A stretch of DNA of 64,000 nucleotides from positions 62,001-126,000 of the IMG/VR virus record IMGVR_UViG_3300002144_000477. One strand, 5' to 3'. Below the pieces are notes generated by a model, which saw only the letters and a program-made list of their open reading frames with translations, was not told the DNA's origin and made no database searches. Below are positions 38,647-48,104 of the stretch, one piece after another. A program made the position numbers and the translations under genes. How positions within the stretch are numbered: position 1 is the first letter of the stretch; every line of letters begins with the position of its first letter. Origin of the DNA: a virus.

Positions 38647-40002
38647 ATGCCACGTAAAGATAACGAAACACATTTAGAATACAAACGCAGAGTTATTGAC
38701 ATTAAGTCAGATTCCTTCTGTGGGGCAAAATGGTACAATGCTACTATTTGGTTAGGCAGTGGTATGACTACCAGTTGCCATCATCCATTGCCTCACAAAG
38801 TAGACGTTGAGGACGTACTTAAGAACCCTAAGGCATTACATAATACTCAAAAGAAAAAGTTTGAGCGCGAGCAGATGCAAAAAGGCGAACGACCAAAAGG
38901 TTGCGAATACTGCTGGAAGATCGAAGACATTGGACGAGACAATATTAGCGACCGGGTTTACAAATCGGTAATTTACTCCGACGAGGATCTTGCCTATGCA
39001 GCCAGAATTCCGGCCAGCACCGATATTGATCTACAGACACTCGAAATCGCATTTGACCGTACCTGCCAGTTTGCATGTAGTTATTGCAATCCGGCATTTA
39101 GTAGTACATGGGTTAAAGATATTAAAAACAACGGACCGTACAATAATCTTGTAAGCGACGGGCGTAATCACTTTACTCACATTCACGATAGTGCTCAGTT
39201 ATACAAGTATGGTGACACAAATCCATACGTGGAAGCGTTTCACCAATGGTGGGAATCCGACCTGCATAAGACATTGCAAGAACTACGAATTACAGGTGGC
39301 GAGCCATTGATGACTGGCGGTACGTGGAAACTGATCGACTGGTTTAAAGCAAACAAAGGCAAAAGTACTACCCGTTTGGCAATCAACAGTAACTTGGGTG
39401 CTGATATTGATATTGATCGATTGATTTATAGTGTCGACGGTGTAGAAATTGACTTGTACACTAGTAATGAAGCAGTCGGCGCACAAGCAGAATACATACG
39501 AGATGGATTGGATTACACTGTTTGGATGCAGAACATGGTTAAACTAATCGAAAGTAAAAAGTTTAGAGGCATTCACGTAATGTGTACTATCAATGCCTTG
39601 TGCTTAGATAGCTTGCCAGAGTTTTTAGACCAATTAGTTGAATTGAAGAAACAGTACGGCAGAGATTATCCAAACTTTACCCTAAACATTTTGCGATTCC
39701 CTAGTTTCCAAAGTGCATTGGTGTTGTCCGACGAGCAACGAACGATATATAAGAATAAGCTAATTGGTTGGATGATGCATCATCGTGACACTGAGGTATT
39801 ACATGAACATGAACGCAATCACGTAACCAGGTTAATTGACTACTTGGATGTTGTTAAGACTCCGCATAGCGAAGCATTTGAAATGCCAAAGCTACACAAC
39901 GATTTTAAAAACTTTTATCAGCAGTACGACCAGCGTAGAAAAGATAAAGATTTTAATAAAACATTCCCTAACTTATCGGATTGGTATAATGGACTCAACT
40001 AA
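38647..40002 (+). CDS. Radical SAM protein 2 with N-terminal twitch-like cysteine domain
   Basis: A 451-residue paralogue of protein 1. The radical SAM cluster is CQFACSYC (Cys 140, 144, 147) and the SAM motif ITGGEPLMTG. The N-terminal auxiliary cysteines are 25, 44, 86 and 89 (FCGAKW, TSCHHP, GCEYCW). The closest relative in the window is protein 1: both have ALHNT and a C-terminal YDQRR or HDKRR followed by TFP. The ATG is preceded by GAGG. It overlaps the next gene by 14 nt. Confidence 0.85.
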   Translation: MPRKDNETHLEYKRRVIDIKSDSFCGAKWYNATIWLGSGMTTSCHHPLPHKVDVEDVLKNPKALHNTQKKKFEREQMQKGERPKGCEYCWKIEDIGRDNISDRVYKSVIYSDEDLAYAARIPASTDIDLQTLEIAFDRTCQFACSYCNPAFSSTWVKDIKNNGPYNNLVSDGRNHFTHIHDSAQLYKYGDTNPYVEAFHQWWESDLHKTLQELRITGGEPLMTGGTWKLIDWFKANKGKSTTRLAINSNLGADIDIDRLIYSVDGVEIDLYTSNEAVGAQAEYIRDGLDYTVWMQNMVKLIESKKFRGIHVMCTINALCLDSLPEFLDQLVELKKQYGRDYPNFTLNILRFPSFQSALVLSDEQRTIYKNKLIGWMMHHRDTEVLHEHERNHVTRLIDYLDVVKTPHSEAFEMPKLHNDFKNFYQQYDQRRKDKDFNKTFPNLSDWYNGLN

Positions 40003-41320
40003 AAAAGATTTCTACGAGAAGTACGATTATAATGAACGTTCTCCTCATTTTATTAAGCGTGAGGAATTAACCGATCAGCAATTTAACAGGTTAGTCAAAA
40101 GCGACAAGTTTTGTATGCTTCCTTGGGTACACATGCATGCATTTCCGGATGGCAGGGCATATCCATGTTGTTTAGGCGACTATTGGCATCCGGTTGGCGA
40201 TCTACGTAAGCACACAATGGAAGAAGTATGGAACCAGGACGCATATAAAACAATGCGTAAAAACATGCTTGAAGACAAGTCTTGTAAGGAATGCACTAAG
40301 TGCTACGAGCAAGAAGCCAATGGCTTTTTTAGTATGCGTAACGATGCGAATCGAAATTACGGACACTTGATTAACGAAGTAGATCAAACTGCTAGTGATG
40401 GCGAACATCCTGAGTTTAAATTGCGTTACTGGGATGTTCGATTTAGTAATATGTGTAACTTTAGATGCCGGTCGTGTGGCCCAATCTTTAGTAGCAATTG
40501 GTACAAGGATCATGTTAAACTATACGGTGTTAAGCCCGACGTGCTTAAGCGTGAAATGGCAGTAATCGAGTATACTACTGGCAATGAAGAAGACATGCTT
40601 AAACAGATGGAGCCGCACATCGAGCATTTAGAACAAGTCTACTTTGCTGGCGGCGAACCAATGATTATGAAAGAGCATTACTACTTACTCGAGCGCCTGA
40701 TTGATCTTGGCAAGACTGATGTGCGGTTAGTATATAATACTAACTTTAGCGAAATGCGATACAAAGATAAACACGTATTTGATTATTGGAAACATTTTAA
40801 AACTGTAAACGTTGGTGCAAGTCTTGATGGAATGGGATCACAAGGTGAGCTTATCCGCAAAGGACAAGATTGGGCACAAACAGAAGAAAACCGTATCCGT
40901 ATGAAAGAGGAAGTCCCGCACGTAGACTTCTATGTTAGTGCAACTGTTACTAGTCAGAACGTATTACATGTATTAGACTTTCATCGTGACTGGGTTGAAC
41001 GTGGCTTTATAAATCCACAAGACTTTAATGTTAATATATGTCAGAGCCCTGAATGGTATCGCATTGATATCTTTCCGGAGCAGTTTAAGCGTGAAGTAAT
41101 TGAACCTGCGTATCGCAAGCATATCGAGTGGTTGGACCCACAAGACAAGTTGCGTCGTGCTACAACAGGATTCGAAAGTGCTATTAATTTTATGATGAGC
41201 AACGACGGGTCCAAGTACTGGAACCGATTCGAGCACGAAATCAAACTACTCGATGATCTACGTAACGAAGACTTTTGGGCTACATTCCCTGAATTAGAGG
41301 CAGCACGTGGAAAACAATAA
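39989..41320 (+). CDS. Radical SAM protein 3 with N-terminal twitch-like cysteine domain
   Basis: A 443-residue protein. The N-terminal domain has FCMLPWVHMHAFPDG with CC at 60-61 and C-x2-C-x2-C at 99-105 (SCKECTKC), one cysteine more than its siblings. The radical SAM cluster is CNFRCRSC (156, 160, 163), then SSNW and FAGGEPMIM. The frame is open from 39836, but ATG 39989, overlapping the previous gene by 14 nt, gives the natural start. The CMLPW pattern groups it with proteins 4 and 5. Substrate unknown. Confidence 0.85.
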   Translation: MDSTKKDFYEKYDYNERSPHFIKREELTDQQFNRLVKSDKFCMLPWVHMHAFPDGRAYPCCLGDYWHPVGDLRKHTMEEVWNQDAYKTMRKNMLEDKSCKECTKCYEQEANGFFSMRNDANRNYGHLINEVDQTASDGEHPEFKLRYWDVRFSNMCNFRCRSCGPIFSSNWYKDHVKLYGVKPDVLKREMAVIEYTTGNEEDMLKQMEPHIEHLEQVYFAGGEPMIMKEHYYLLERLIDLGKTDVRLVYNTNFSEMRYKDKHVFDYWKHFKTVNVGASLDGMGSQGELIRKGQDWAQTEENRIRMKEEVPHVDFYVSATVTSQNVLHVLDFHRDWVERGFINPQDFNVNICQSPEWYRIDIFPEQFKREVIEPAYRKHIEWLDPQDKLRRATTGFESAINFMMSNDGSKYWNRFEHEIKLLDDLRNEDFWATFPELEAARGKQ

Positions 41321-42518
41321 CACAATTTGTATGTTGCCCTGGGTTAGCCTAGAAACTACTCCAATGGGCAATACTCGTCCCTGCTGTTTAGCAACTGAGG
41401 AAGTATTAAAACCCGACGGTACTAAGTTTAACTTAAATGTTGATACACTAGAAAGTATCTACAAAAGTGAATATATGGTAGACTTGCGCCAGCAGTTTAT
41501 AGATGGTAAGAAACCTAAAACATGCAACAGATGCTGGGATGAAGAAGATGCAGGTCGTACTAGTAAGCGTATGCACACTAACGTTCGCTTTAAACACGAG
41601 CGTCCGTTAATTGACTTTACCGACACAAAACCCGACAGTTTGTGGTTCATTGACTTAAAATTAGGCAACATTTGTAACCTCAAGTGCCGCATCTGCGGAT
41701 CATGGTCCAGTAGCAAGTGGGCACAAGAAGAAATGGATTACATTAAAGTATACGGCAAAGATCCTAAAAGTCATATTGCGTACCAGTGGTTAAAAGACGG
41801 ACGCTGGCCAAGAGATAGCGAAGTGTTCTGGGAAAACATGAGTCAATTGTTGCCTAACGTAAAGTATTTTGAGTTTACTGGCGGCGAGCCGTTTATGATT
41901 AAAGAGCACTTTGAACTATTGCAAGAAGCAGTGGATAGAGGTTTTGCTAGTCAAATTGAAATACATTATAATACCAATGGTACGCAGTATCCTGCGGAGT
42001 ATGTTGACCTATGGAAGAACTTTAAGTATGTTGAGATTGCATTTAGTATCGACAACGTAGGTGCCCGGTTTGAATACGAACGATACGGAGCAAAATGGGA
42101 CGAAGTAGAAGATAACATCGCTAAATTCAGACAGCTACGTAGTGAAACAAACAATATTAAATTGCAAATTTGTTTAACTGTTAATATTCAAAATGTATAC
42201 TACTTAGACGACCTATGCAACTGGGCGCTAACACAGGATTTTGACTACCACCATTTTAATATGTTGCACGATCCTAGACATCAGAATATCGGCACAATGA
42301 CACAGGATGCAAAAGATTTAGTAATTAATAAGTTAACCACTAGCGAGTTTACTCCTAAGCATCGAATTGAAATTGACAATATTATACAGTTTATTAAGAA
42401 TGGCCCAACTAGTGATGGCAAGCAGTTTGTTAAGCTAATGAAACAGACTGATGAGTATCGCAACCAGTCGTTTTTAGACTCGCATACTGACATAGCAAAG
42501 CCAATGGGGTATATTTAA
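41307..42518 (+). CDS. Radical SAM protein 4 with N-terminal twitch-like cysteine domain
   Basis: A 403-residue protein, the shortest of the five. The N-terminal auxiliary site starts at residue 8 (ICMLPWVSLETTPMGN, CC at 26-27, CNRCW at 73-77). The radical SAM cluster is CNLKCRIC (123, 127, 130), the SAM motif FTGGEPFMIK. It starts with GTG at 41307, supported by AGAGG six bases upstream and a 14-nt overlap with protein 3. The auxiliary site begins almost at the N-terminus, so no upstream domain is missing. Confidence 0.85.
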   Translation: MENNNTICMLPWVSLETTPMGNTRPCCLATEEVLKPDGTKFNLNVDTLESIYKSEYMVDLRQQFIDGKKPKTCNRCWDEEDAGRTSKRMHTNVRFKHERPLIDFTDTKPDSLWFIDLKLGNICNLKCRICGSWSSSKWAQEEMDYIKVYGKDPKSHIAYQWLKDGRWPRDSEVFWENMSQLLPNVKYFEFTGGEPFMIKEHFELLQEAVDRGFASQIEIHYNTNGTQYPAEYVDLWKNFKYVEIAFSIDNVGARFEYERYGAKWDEVEDNIAKFRQLRSETNNIKLQICLTVNIQNVYYLDDLCNWALTQDFDYHHFNMLHDPRHQNIGTMTQDAKDLVINKLTTSEFTPKHRIEIDNIIQFIKNGPTSDGKQFVKLMKQTDEYRNQSFLDSHTDIAKPMGYI

Positions 42519-42526
42519 TTTTTAAT

Positions 42527-43825
42527 ATGACTAAACCAGATAAGAAACCCGATACATTGTGCATGGCACCGTGGACACACACTTACTTAAGCCCGCAAAC
42601 GGAACGTAGAATGTGCTGTGCTAGCCGTGAACCAGCACAAAATTTTGAGCAATACATTGACACTAAAGCTGGTACTGGAACATATATTCCGTTGACTCTT
42701 GAAGAGCACTGGAACGGTGACCACATGAAGTCGGTGCGTAAACGTATGATGGCAGGAGAAACACTACCTGAGTGTGAAGTATGTAATGATAAACTTTTGA
42801 ATACGTCGGTATACCGGAGCTATTTTGGACACTTATTCAATCATAAATACGATAGCATATGGGAAACAACAGATGTCACTGGCTTTACAACTATGGAGCC
42901 AGTGAGCTGGGATTATCGGTTTAGTAACCTGTGCAACTTTAAGTGCAGAATGTGTGGCGATATGTTGTCTAGCGCATGGGAAAGCGAGCAACGTAAACAC
43001 AATATGATTAATTGGCACGATCCAAAAAACAGTTGGATGCGCCCTGAAATCAAGAAGCAAATCGAAACGTTCCAAACAACACAGATTGAAGAAGAGTTTG
43101 CGAAAGCAGTGGAAGAGCATCGAATTGAGGAAGTGTACTGGGTTGGCGGCGAACCATTGATGTATGAACAGCACTGGCGGTATATGCAACGTATCATTGA
43201 ATTAGGAGACGGACCAAATGTTTATGCTAGATACAACACAAACCTTAGTCGCATTGATTATCGCGGTGTTAATCTTTATTCTGATATTTTGGCTAGGATA
43301 CGTGACTGGCAAGTCTGTGCAAGCATTGATGGTACAGGAAGAATTGGAGAATATATTCGAACAGGTCTTAATTTTGACAACTGGCTTGAAAACTTCAGTA
43401 AGGGAGTTGAGATCAGCAAGCATTCGCGCCAAGTTCGTATTGACTTCACTCTTACACTACCGGGATTATTTGAGGTCCTCGAAATTCAAAGATTGGGAAA
43501 ACGACTCGGAGTAGACATACTTGCAAAAGTAGTGTTCAGTTTTAGTCCCGACATTATTATGTCGCCGCTAGCATTACCTAAGGAGGTATTGCACCCTATG
43601 TTAGACAGTTTGATTGCAGAGACCAGTGGCGAAATGCAGGCTATATTAAAGCAACTTAAACTACGCCCTACCTTTGCAGAACAGTGGCCGGACACCTACG
43701 AAGCCGGACTTCGCAAAGGAAAAGAGCGAGTACTACGATTAGAGCAAATACGTAAAGATACTTTTACGTTTGCTGATATTATTAGTGATAATATTGATAT
43801 TAAAAAATGGTGGGATAATATATGA
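42527..43825 (+). CDS. Radical SAM protein 5 with N-terminal twitch-like cysteine domain
   Basis: A 432-residue protein. Auxiliary cysteines: LCMAPWTHTYLSP (C12), CC at 30-31, CEVC at 83-86. The radical SAM cluster is CNFKCRMC (136, 140, 143), followed by SSAW and WVGGEPLMYE. The late segment contains FSFSPDIIMSPLALP, absent from the other four, so its substrate pocket may differ. The ATG lacks a clear ribosome binding site, eight bases after the previous stop. Its stop overlaps the next start as ATGA. Confidence 0.85.
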   Translation: MTKPDKKPDTLCMAPWTHTYLSPQTERRMCCASREPAQNFEQYIDTKAGTGTYIPLTLEEHWNGDHMKSVRKRMMAGETLPECEVCNDKLLNTSVYRSYFGHLFNHKYDSIWETTDVTGFTTMEPVSWDYRFSNLCNFKCRMCGDMLSSAWESEQRKHNMINWHDPKNSWMRPEIKKQIETFQTTQIEEEFAKAVEEHRIEEVYWVGGEPLMYEQHWRYMQRIIELGDGPNVYARYNTNLSRIDYRGVNLYSDILARIRDWQVCASIDGTGRIGEYIRTGLNFDNWLENFSKGVEISKHSRQVRIDFTLTLPGLFEVLEIQRLGKRLGVDILAKVVFSFSPDIIMSPLALPKEVLHPMLDSLIAETSGEMQAILKQLKLRPTFAEQWPDTYEAGLRKGKERVLRLEQIRKDTFTFADIISDNIDIKKWWDNI

Positions 43826-44013
43826 GCGAGACCATTGCATATTTTACGGCAAGGCCTGATTTAATTAAATATATACTAGGTGGCATATTAGTTGTAATGG
43901 CGCTCTCAGCGCACTGGAAAGTCGCAACACTAAACGACGAACGATTGATTCGGAAATACGGTAGTTACGATAAAATTCCCGAAGATGAAAAATTCCCACC
44001 TATAGGATATTGA
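43822..44013 (+). CDS. Small single-pass membrane protein
   Basis: A 63-residue protein with one hydrophobic segment (IKYILGGILVVMALSAHW) followed by a charged cytoplasmic-type tail (LNDERLIRKYGSYDKIPED). The ATGA overlap with radical SAM protein 5 and an upstream GGTGGGA support expression by coupling. It may anchor a complex to the membrane, but nothing in sequence shows a partner. Confidence 0.65.
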   Translation: MSETIAYFTARPDLIKYILGGILVVMALSAHWKVATLNDERLIRKYGSYDKIPEDEKFPPIGY

Positions 44014-44019
44014 GAATAC

Positions 44020-45087
44020 ATGAACAAAGTAAAAGTAGTTCTAGCAGATCCGTTAAACTCTACTAGAACAATAGACTACACCATTGAAGTTGCAGACCAT
44101 ACTATGGCTAATAATTGGTATGGGGCACTGAATAACCTACTAAGCAGGAACGCCTACTTAGAGAAAAACTTTTGCTTTATGGGTTTCCCGAACACTGCTC
44201 GAGATTTGTCTTACTTGTGTAACGAGCTTAAGTGGGCAACTGACACTATTAATAACTTCTTTGACGACTATAAAATCAATGAAGTTTATACACCGGATAC
44301 TCTACGCAATGGCCTAGAACCAAATCAGGATATCATGAATAAACTTCATAATCATTTTGAAGTTCTTCAGGGCACGGTGTGGGGACTAAGTGAATATTAC
44401 AAACGAGCAGACTACCAAACAAAATTTGCTATTAGGCAACTTAACAACATCTGCCACGAAGCAGAAAGTTTAATGTTAAGTCAAAAGAAGCAAGTAGAAG
44501 CACCGCAATGGATGCGCCCGAGCCAAATTACTACTTTTTTAAATGCACCGCGCTATGAGTATCCTGCAGAGTTTAAGCGCACATTTGACAAAAGCCGGTA
44601 CGATAGGACATTCGGCACAGTGTATCAACACTGGACTCAAATTGGGAAAACACTATACGAAGTGTTTATCGACGAAAACGGTAAAGACATAGATCAAGCT
44701 GAGTGCGAAGCAATTACACATTTGCGATACTACTCGGGTGAGTTTGATATCGAATGGAGCAGAGATATTACATATTCTGGAGATTATCCTTGGCACAAAA
44801 CACGAATGGACGAGTTCGAAGAATGGCTCTTGCGTAATCGATTTGATCTAACGGATACTGAGTACAATTTCGGTTACCACGATGTAGCACAAGTGAACTT
44901 ACTTGAAAGTTTTGGTACAACTGAACCAGAAGCAGTATGGGATATTCTCGGCAAGCATTTAAATATTGTTCGAATTGAAACACAGCAAACATCATGTGAC
45001 TTTAAGTACTCGTGGGCAGATGCAGACTACAAACAACAACAAATCGACATGCTGAAACCCGGATATGATTACAGTAGCAGGCGGTGA
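44020..45087 (+). CDS. Conserved hypothetical protein, 355 residues
   Basis: I do not recognise the family. The protein is soluble, mixed alpha/beta, rich in Trp, Tyr and His. Landmarks: TMANNWYGALNNLLSRNAYL near 28-47, a WMRPSQITTFLNAPR segment near 164-178, and FNPWP-free acidic stretches such as EFDIEWSRDITYSGDYPWH near 240-258. No signal peptide, membrane segment or nucleotide-binding motif is visible. It lies between a small membrane protein and the first SGNH-like gene, whose start overlaps its end by 23 nt, so it belongs to the operon. Confidence 0.6.
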   Translation: MNKVKVVLADPLNSTRTIDYTIEVADHTMANNWYGALNNLLSRNAYLEKNFCFMGFPNTARDLSYLCNELKWATDTINNFFDDYKINEVYTPDTLRNGLEPNQDIMNKLHNHFEVLQGTVWGLSEYYKRADYQTKFAIRQLNNICHEAESLMLSQKKQVEAPQWMRPSQITTFLNAPRYEYPAEFKRTFDKSRYDRTFGTVYQHWTQIGKTLYEVFIDENGKDIDQAECEAITHLRYYSGEFDIEWSRDITYSGDYPWHKTRMDEFEEWLLRNRFDLTDTEYNFGYHDVAQVNLLESFGTTEPEAVWDILGKHLNIVRIETQQTSCDFKYSWADADYKQQQIDMLKPGYDYSSRR

Positions 45088-45853
45088 TAGTTTTGTCTAC
45101 GGTAGCGAATTAGCAGACTGTAACAACACACCAAGCAACAACACATTTACAGCATTGCTAGCGCAAGAGCATACCTATCACTGTGCCGCGTATCCAGGAA
45201 ACAGTAACGAAGCCATTGCTAGGCAAACCGTTAATGCTTGTCACCGATACAATCCAGATCGTGTTATAGTCAGTTGGACATTTCCTGGCAGGTATGAATT
45301 TAGATTTGGTTACAATACTGGACAACGTTTAAGTCCATGGTATAGTATTAACAGTTGGACCGTTGAACAAAATGTTTCTGCAATTGAACAAGAGTTCATT
45401 ACCAAAGACGAGCATATTCTCAAAGCACAAATCGACACAATAGAACGTGCAAAGAAAACAGGTGTTGCAGATTTTGCAAGAACTTTTTACCAACACGTGG
45501 GGTCCACTGAATACTGGGAAGTGTATAGTAGCCTTAAAGAAATTGTATACCTCCAAAACTATTTAAAATCGAGAAACATTGCTTATTTGTTCACGCTAGC
45601 AGATTATTCTATATTTGACAATTACACAATACAACATTGCGATGCTACTATTGCAAGTTTAGTCGACTCAATTGATATGTCACGATTTTACTTTTTCCCG
45701 CCCGGAACACAAAACGGTGAAACAACCACACACAGAGGTTTCTACCAGTGGGCATTGGAAAATAAATACAAAGTGGGCACAACGCATCCACTAGAGGAAG
45801 CGCACTACGCCGCTTACTTATTATTACAGGACTACTTCAATGCAATGGATTAA
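45065..45853 (+). CDS. SGNH/GDSL-like hydrolase-fold protein 1
   Basis: A 262-residue protein. The start VAGGDSFVYGSELAD carries a GDSF block I with a candidate nucleophile Ser. PGNSNEAIARQ resembles the block III Gly/Asn region. The end has THPLEEAHYAAYLL, comparable to the block V His. Such enzymes hydrolyse or transfer acyl or acetyl esters on sugars and lipids. The same landmarks are in the gene at 45938, so the two are diverged paralogues. Enzyme activity is inferred; the WTFPGRYEF segment is not a classical motif. Confidence 0.6.
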   Translation: MITVAGGDSFVYGSELADCNNTPSNNTFTALLAQEHTYHCAAYPGNSNEAIARQTVNACHRYNPDRVIVSWTFPGRYEFRFGYNTGQRLSPWYSINSWTVEQNVSAIEQEFITKDEHILKAQIDTIERAKKTGVADFARTFYQHVGSTEYWEVYSSLKEIVYLQNYLKSRNIAYLFTLADYSIFDNYTIQHCDATIASLVDSIDMSRFYFFPPGTQNGETTTHRGFYQWALENKYKVGTTHPLEEAHYAAYLLLQDYFNAMD

Positions 45854-45941
45854 AAACATAATCAATCGAATCAAACTCGAAATTCAATATCGTAAGAAAC
45901 TAAAAGAGTTAAGAAAACGTGATCCTTTTATTTACAAATGA
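45840..45941 (+). CDS. Very small basic protein (33 residues)
   Basis: A 33-residue ORF, MQWIKNII then RIKLEIQYRKKLKELRKRDP and FIYK, overlaps the preceding gene by 14 nt and the following gene by an ATGA. The peptide is an amphipathic basic helix with a DPFIY end; I recall similar short peptides with that ending in aquatic myoviruses. The tight overlap at both ends and filling of the exact gap between the SGNH-like genes argue for a real gene. Confidence 0.6.
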   Translation: MQWIKNIINRIKLEIQYRKKLKELRKRDPFIYK

Positions 45942-46639
45942 CACGTAGACGAATTCTTACAGTAGGTGATAGTTTTACATTCGGGGAAGAACTCCCTGAC
46001 AGAGAACAGCATGCATTCCCTTATCTATTACGAGATTACCTCGGAGTCAACGAAGTAATAAATTTAGGGTTAAGCGGTGCAAGTTCTGACTATGTGTTCC
46101 GCACCACAATCGAAACATTAATCTCGGATCCTGATCCATTTGATTTAGTGCTAGTCTGCTGGCCAGAACAGAGTCGGTTTGAAGCAATACACAACCATCC
46201 ATCGTTTGTTCCAACTGAAAGTGCGCCTCATATTAAACCAATGGCGTGTTTGATACGCAAGCCAGGTAAAGCAACCCCCGGTTACGAACCAAAATGGGTG
46301 CAAGAGTATTACAAATACAGTTACGATACAGCATGGGGCTACCGTAAACAATTTAATCAAATGATTGCATTGCAAGCATTTTTAAAACAGCGTAAACAAC
46401 CGTATGCTATGTATAATGTAGCAGGACTACAGGGCGAGTACGGTAGATACAAAGTTTTTTTACAACATCAGTTTGCCGGGATAGATAGCAACAACTTTAT
46501 AGGATGGCCACTGGATGGATTATTAGAATGGCAAGGGGACTGCGTTAAAGCGCCAGGCGGACACCCTTTAGAATTAGGGCATCAACGAATAGCAAAGGTT
46601 ATCTATGAACATATTAGGAATAGCGGCTGGTTTTCATGA
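45938..46639 (+). CDS. SGNH/GDSL-like hydrolase-fold protein 2
   Basis: A 233-residue protein. LTVGDSFTFGEELPD holds block I GDSF, NLGLSGASSDYVF the Gly-rich region, LVLVCWPEQSRFE a middle block, and GGHPLELGHQRIAKVI the C-terminal His region. It matches the gene at 45065 in order and spacing of these blocks. The ATG overlaps the 33-residue gene stop. A role in trimming or adding acyl groups on surface glycans would fit the neighbouring carbamoyltransferase and glycosyltransferases (inference). Confidence 0.65.
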   Translation: MTRRRILTVGDSFTFGEELPDREQHAFPYLLRDYLGVNEVINLGLSGASSDYVFRTTIETLISDPDPFDLVLVCWPEQSRFEAIHNHPSFVPTESAPHIKPMACLIRKPGKATPGYEPKWVQEYYKYSYDTAWGYRKQFNQMIALQAFLKQRKQPYAMYNVAGLQGEYGRYKVFLQHQFAGIDSNNFIGWPLDGLLEWQGDCVKAPGGHPLELGHQRIAKVIYEHIRNSGWFS

Positions 46640-48104
46640 CGCCGCAGTCACGTTAATTAACGATCAGGGCGATATCCTGTTTGCAAGCTCAAGCGAAAGA
46701 TACAGCGGAATAAAAAACGATCCTAAGTTAGCAAGAGATATGCTAGCTGAAATTGATCTCTCGGAAGTACACAACGTTGCGTATTACGAAAACCCGCTGC
46801 AAAAGCAATTACGACAATTGTACGCAGGTCAATGTGTAGAGTTAAACAAACTAACTACTCGGCAGGTCCTTCGCTCAGTTGGATATCCTGCTAAAACCGG
46901 TTTGTTTGGCACTAGGTGTAACGTAAAGTCGTATCCTCATCATATGAGCCATGCTGCTGCCGGGTTTCAAACTAGCCCGTACGATGACGCTACGGTGTTA
47001 GTAGTGGATGCAATCGGTGAATGGAATACCGCAACTATATGGGATGCCCGGTACGATAGCGAGGGCAAAGCAGTATACAAAAAGTTATGGAGCCAATCGT
47101 ATCCGCATAGTATCGGATTATTCTACAGTGCATTTACTAAGCACATCAATCTTAAACCTCTAGACGAAGAATACATTTTCATGGGCATGGCAGCGTGGGG
47201 AGAAAATCGCTGGTTTGATCGTATCTATACTGACTTCATTGAGAATTCGAGCGAATTAACATTTAAGAAAAATTTACATATTGGTATAGATCCAAATTAC
47301 TTACCCGACGCTCTTAATGTTGATATTGCCGCTAGTGTGCAAAGCATCACGGAACATCTATTAGATCGATTAGTAAATAAAGCAAAGCACATGAATACAA
47401 GTAAGAATCTTGTATTCATGGGGGGAGTCGCATTAAATTGTGTTGCCAATGCAAACATCGGAGCGCATTACGAGAATATTTGGATTATGCCAAATCCGGG
47501 CGATGCCGGTAGTAGCTTAGGTGCCGCCGCACTGATGTACGGAAAAAAACTGAACTGGGATGGGCCATTTCTTGGTTATAATATTCCGGGCGAGTACCCA
47601 GTTAACCAAATGGTTGATCAGCTATTAGCAAATCAAATCGTTGGAGTTGCTACTGGTCGCGCAGAGTTTGGGCCTAGAGCGTTAGGACACCGCAGTCTGC
47701 TTGCTGATCCACGCGGCTCAGAAATTAAAGATAGAGTAAACGAAATTAAACGTCGACAAAAGTTTAGACCATTTGCTCCAATGATTTTAGAAGAAATGGC
47801 AGACCAATATTTTAACATGCCGAAAAATTGGAAAGCCAGCCCATATATGCAAACTGTTGCAGTAGTTAAAGACCCATCACAGTTTCCAGCTATATGCCAT
47901 ATCGACAATACTGCACGAGTACAAACAGTAGGCCGTGAACCTCAGTTTGCTGGAGTAAGAGAACTACTCGAAAAATGGTTCGTGTTAACTGGATGCCCGA
48001 TGCTGCTAAATACTTCGCTTAATATCAGGGGAGAGCCCATGGTTAATACTCGCTCGGATGCTGATAGATTCGAGGATCAATACGGTATAACAGTAATATC
48101 ATGA
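46605..48104 (+). CDS. Carbamoyltransferase, NodU/CmcH family
   Basis: A 499-residue enzyme predicted to transfer carbamoyl from carbamoyl phosphate to a hydroxyl, commonly on a sugar, through a carbamoyl-AMP intermediate. Family signatures are in order: ILGIAAGFHDAAVTLI at the start, HHMSHAAAGF near 105, FMGMAAWGEN, VFMGGVALNCVAN, EFGPRALGHRSLLADPR, FRPFAPMILEE and LNTSLNIRGEP. The last blocks form the YrdC-unlike C-terminal domain of TobZ-type enzymes. It is somewhat shorter than usual NodU proteins (about 560-600). The ATG has AAAGG six bases upstream and overlaps the previous gene by 35 nt. Confidence 0.85.
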   Translation: MNILGIAAGFHDAAVTLINDQGDILFASSSERYSGIKNDPKLARDMLAEIDLSEVHNVAYYENPLQKQLRQLYAGQCVELNKLTTRQVLRSVGYPAKTGLFGTRCNVKSYPHHMSHAAAGFQTSPYDDATVLVVDAIGEWNTATIWDARYDSEGKAVYKKLWSQSYPHSIGLFYSAFTKHINLKPLDEEYIFMGMAAWGENRWFDRIYTDFIENSSELTFKKNLHIGIDPNYLPDALNVDIAASVQSITEHLLDRLVNKAKHMNTSKNLVFMGGVALNCVANANIGAHYENIWIMPNPGDAGSSLGAAALMYGKKLNWDGPFLGYNIPGEYPVNQMVDQLLANQIVGVATGRAEFGPRALGHRSLLADPRGSEIKDRVNEIKRRQKFRPFAPMILEEMADQYFNMPKNWKASPYMQTVAVVKDPSQFPAICHIDNTARVQTVGREPQFAGVRELLEKWFVLTGCPMLLNTSLNIRGEPMVNTRSDADRFEDQYGITVIS

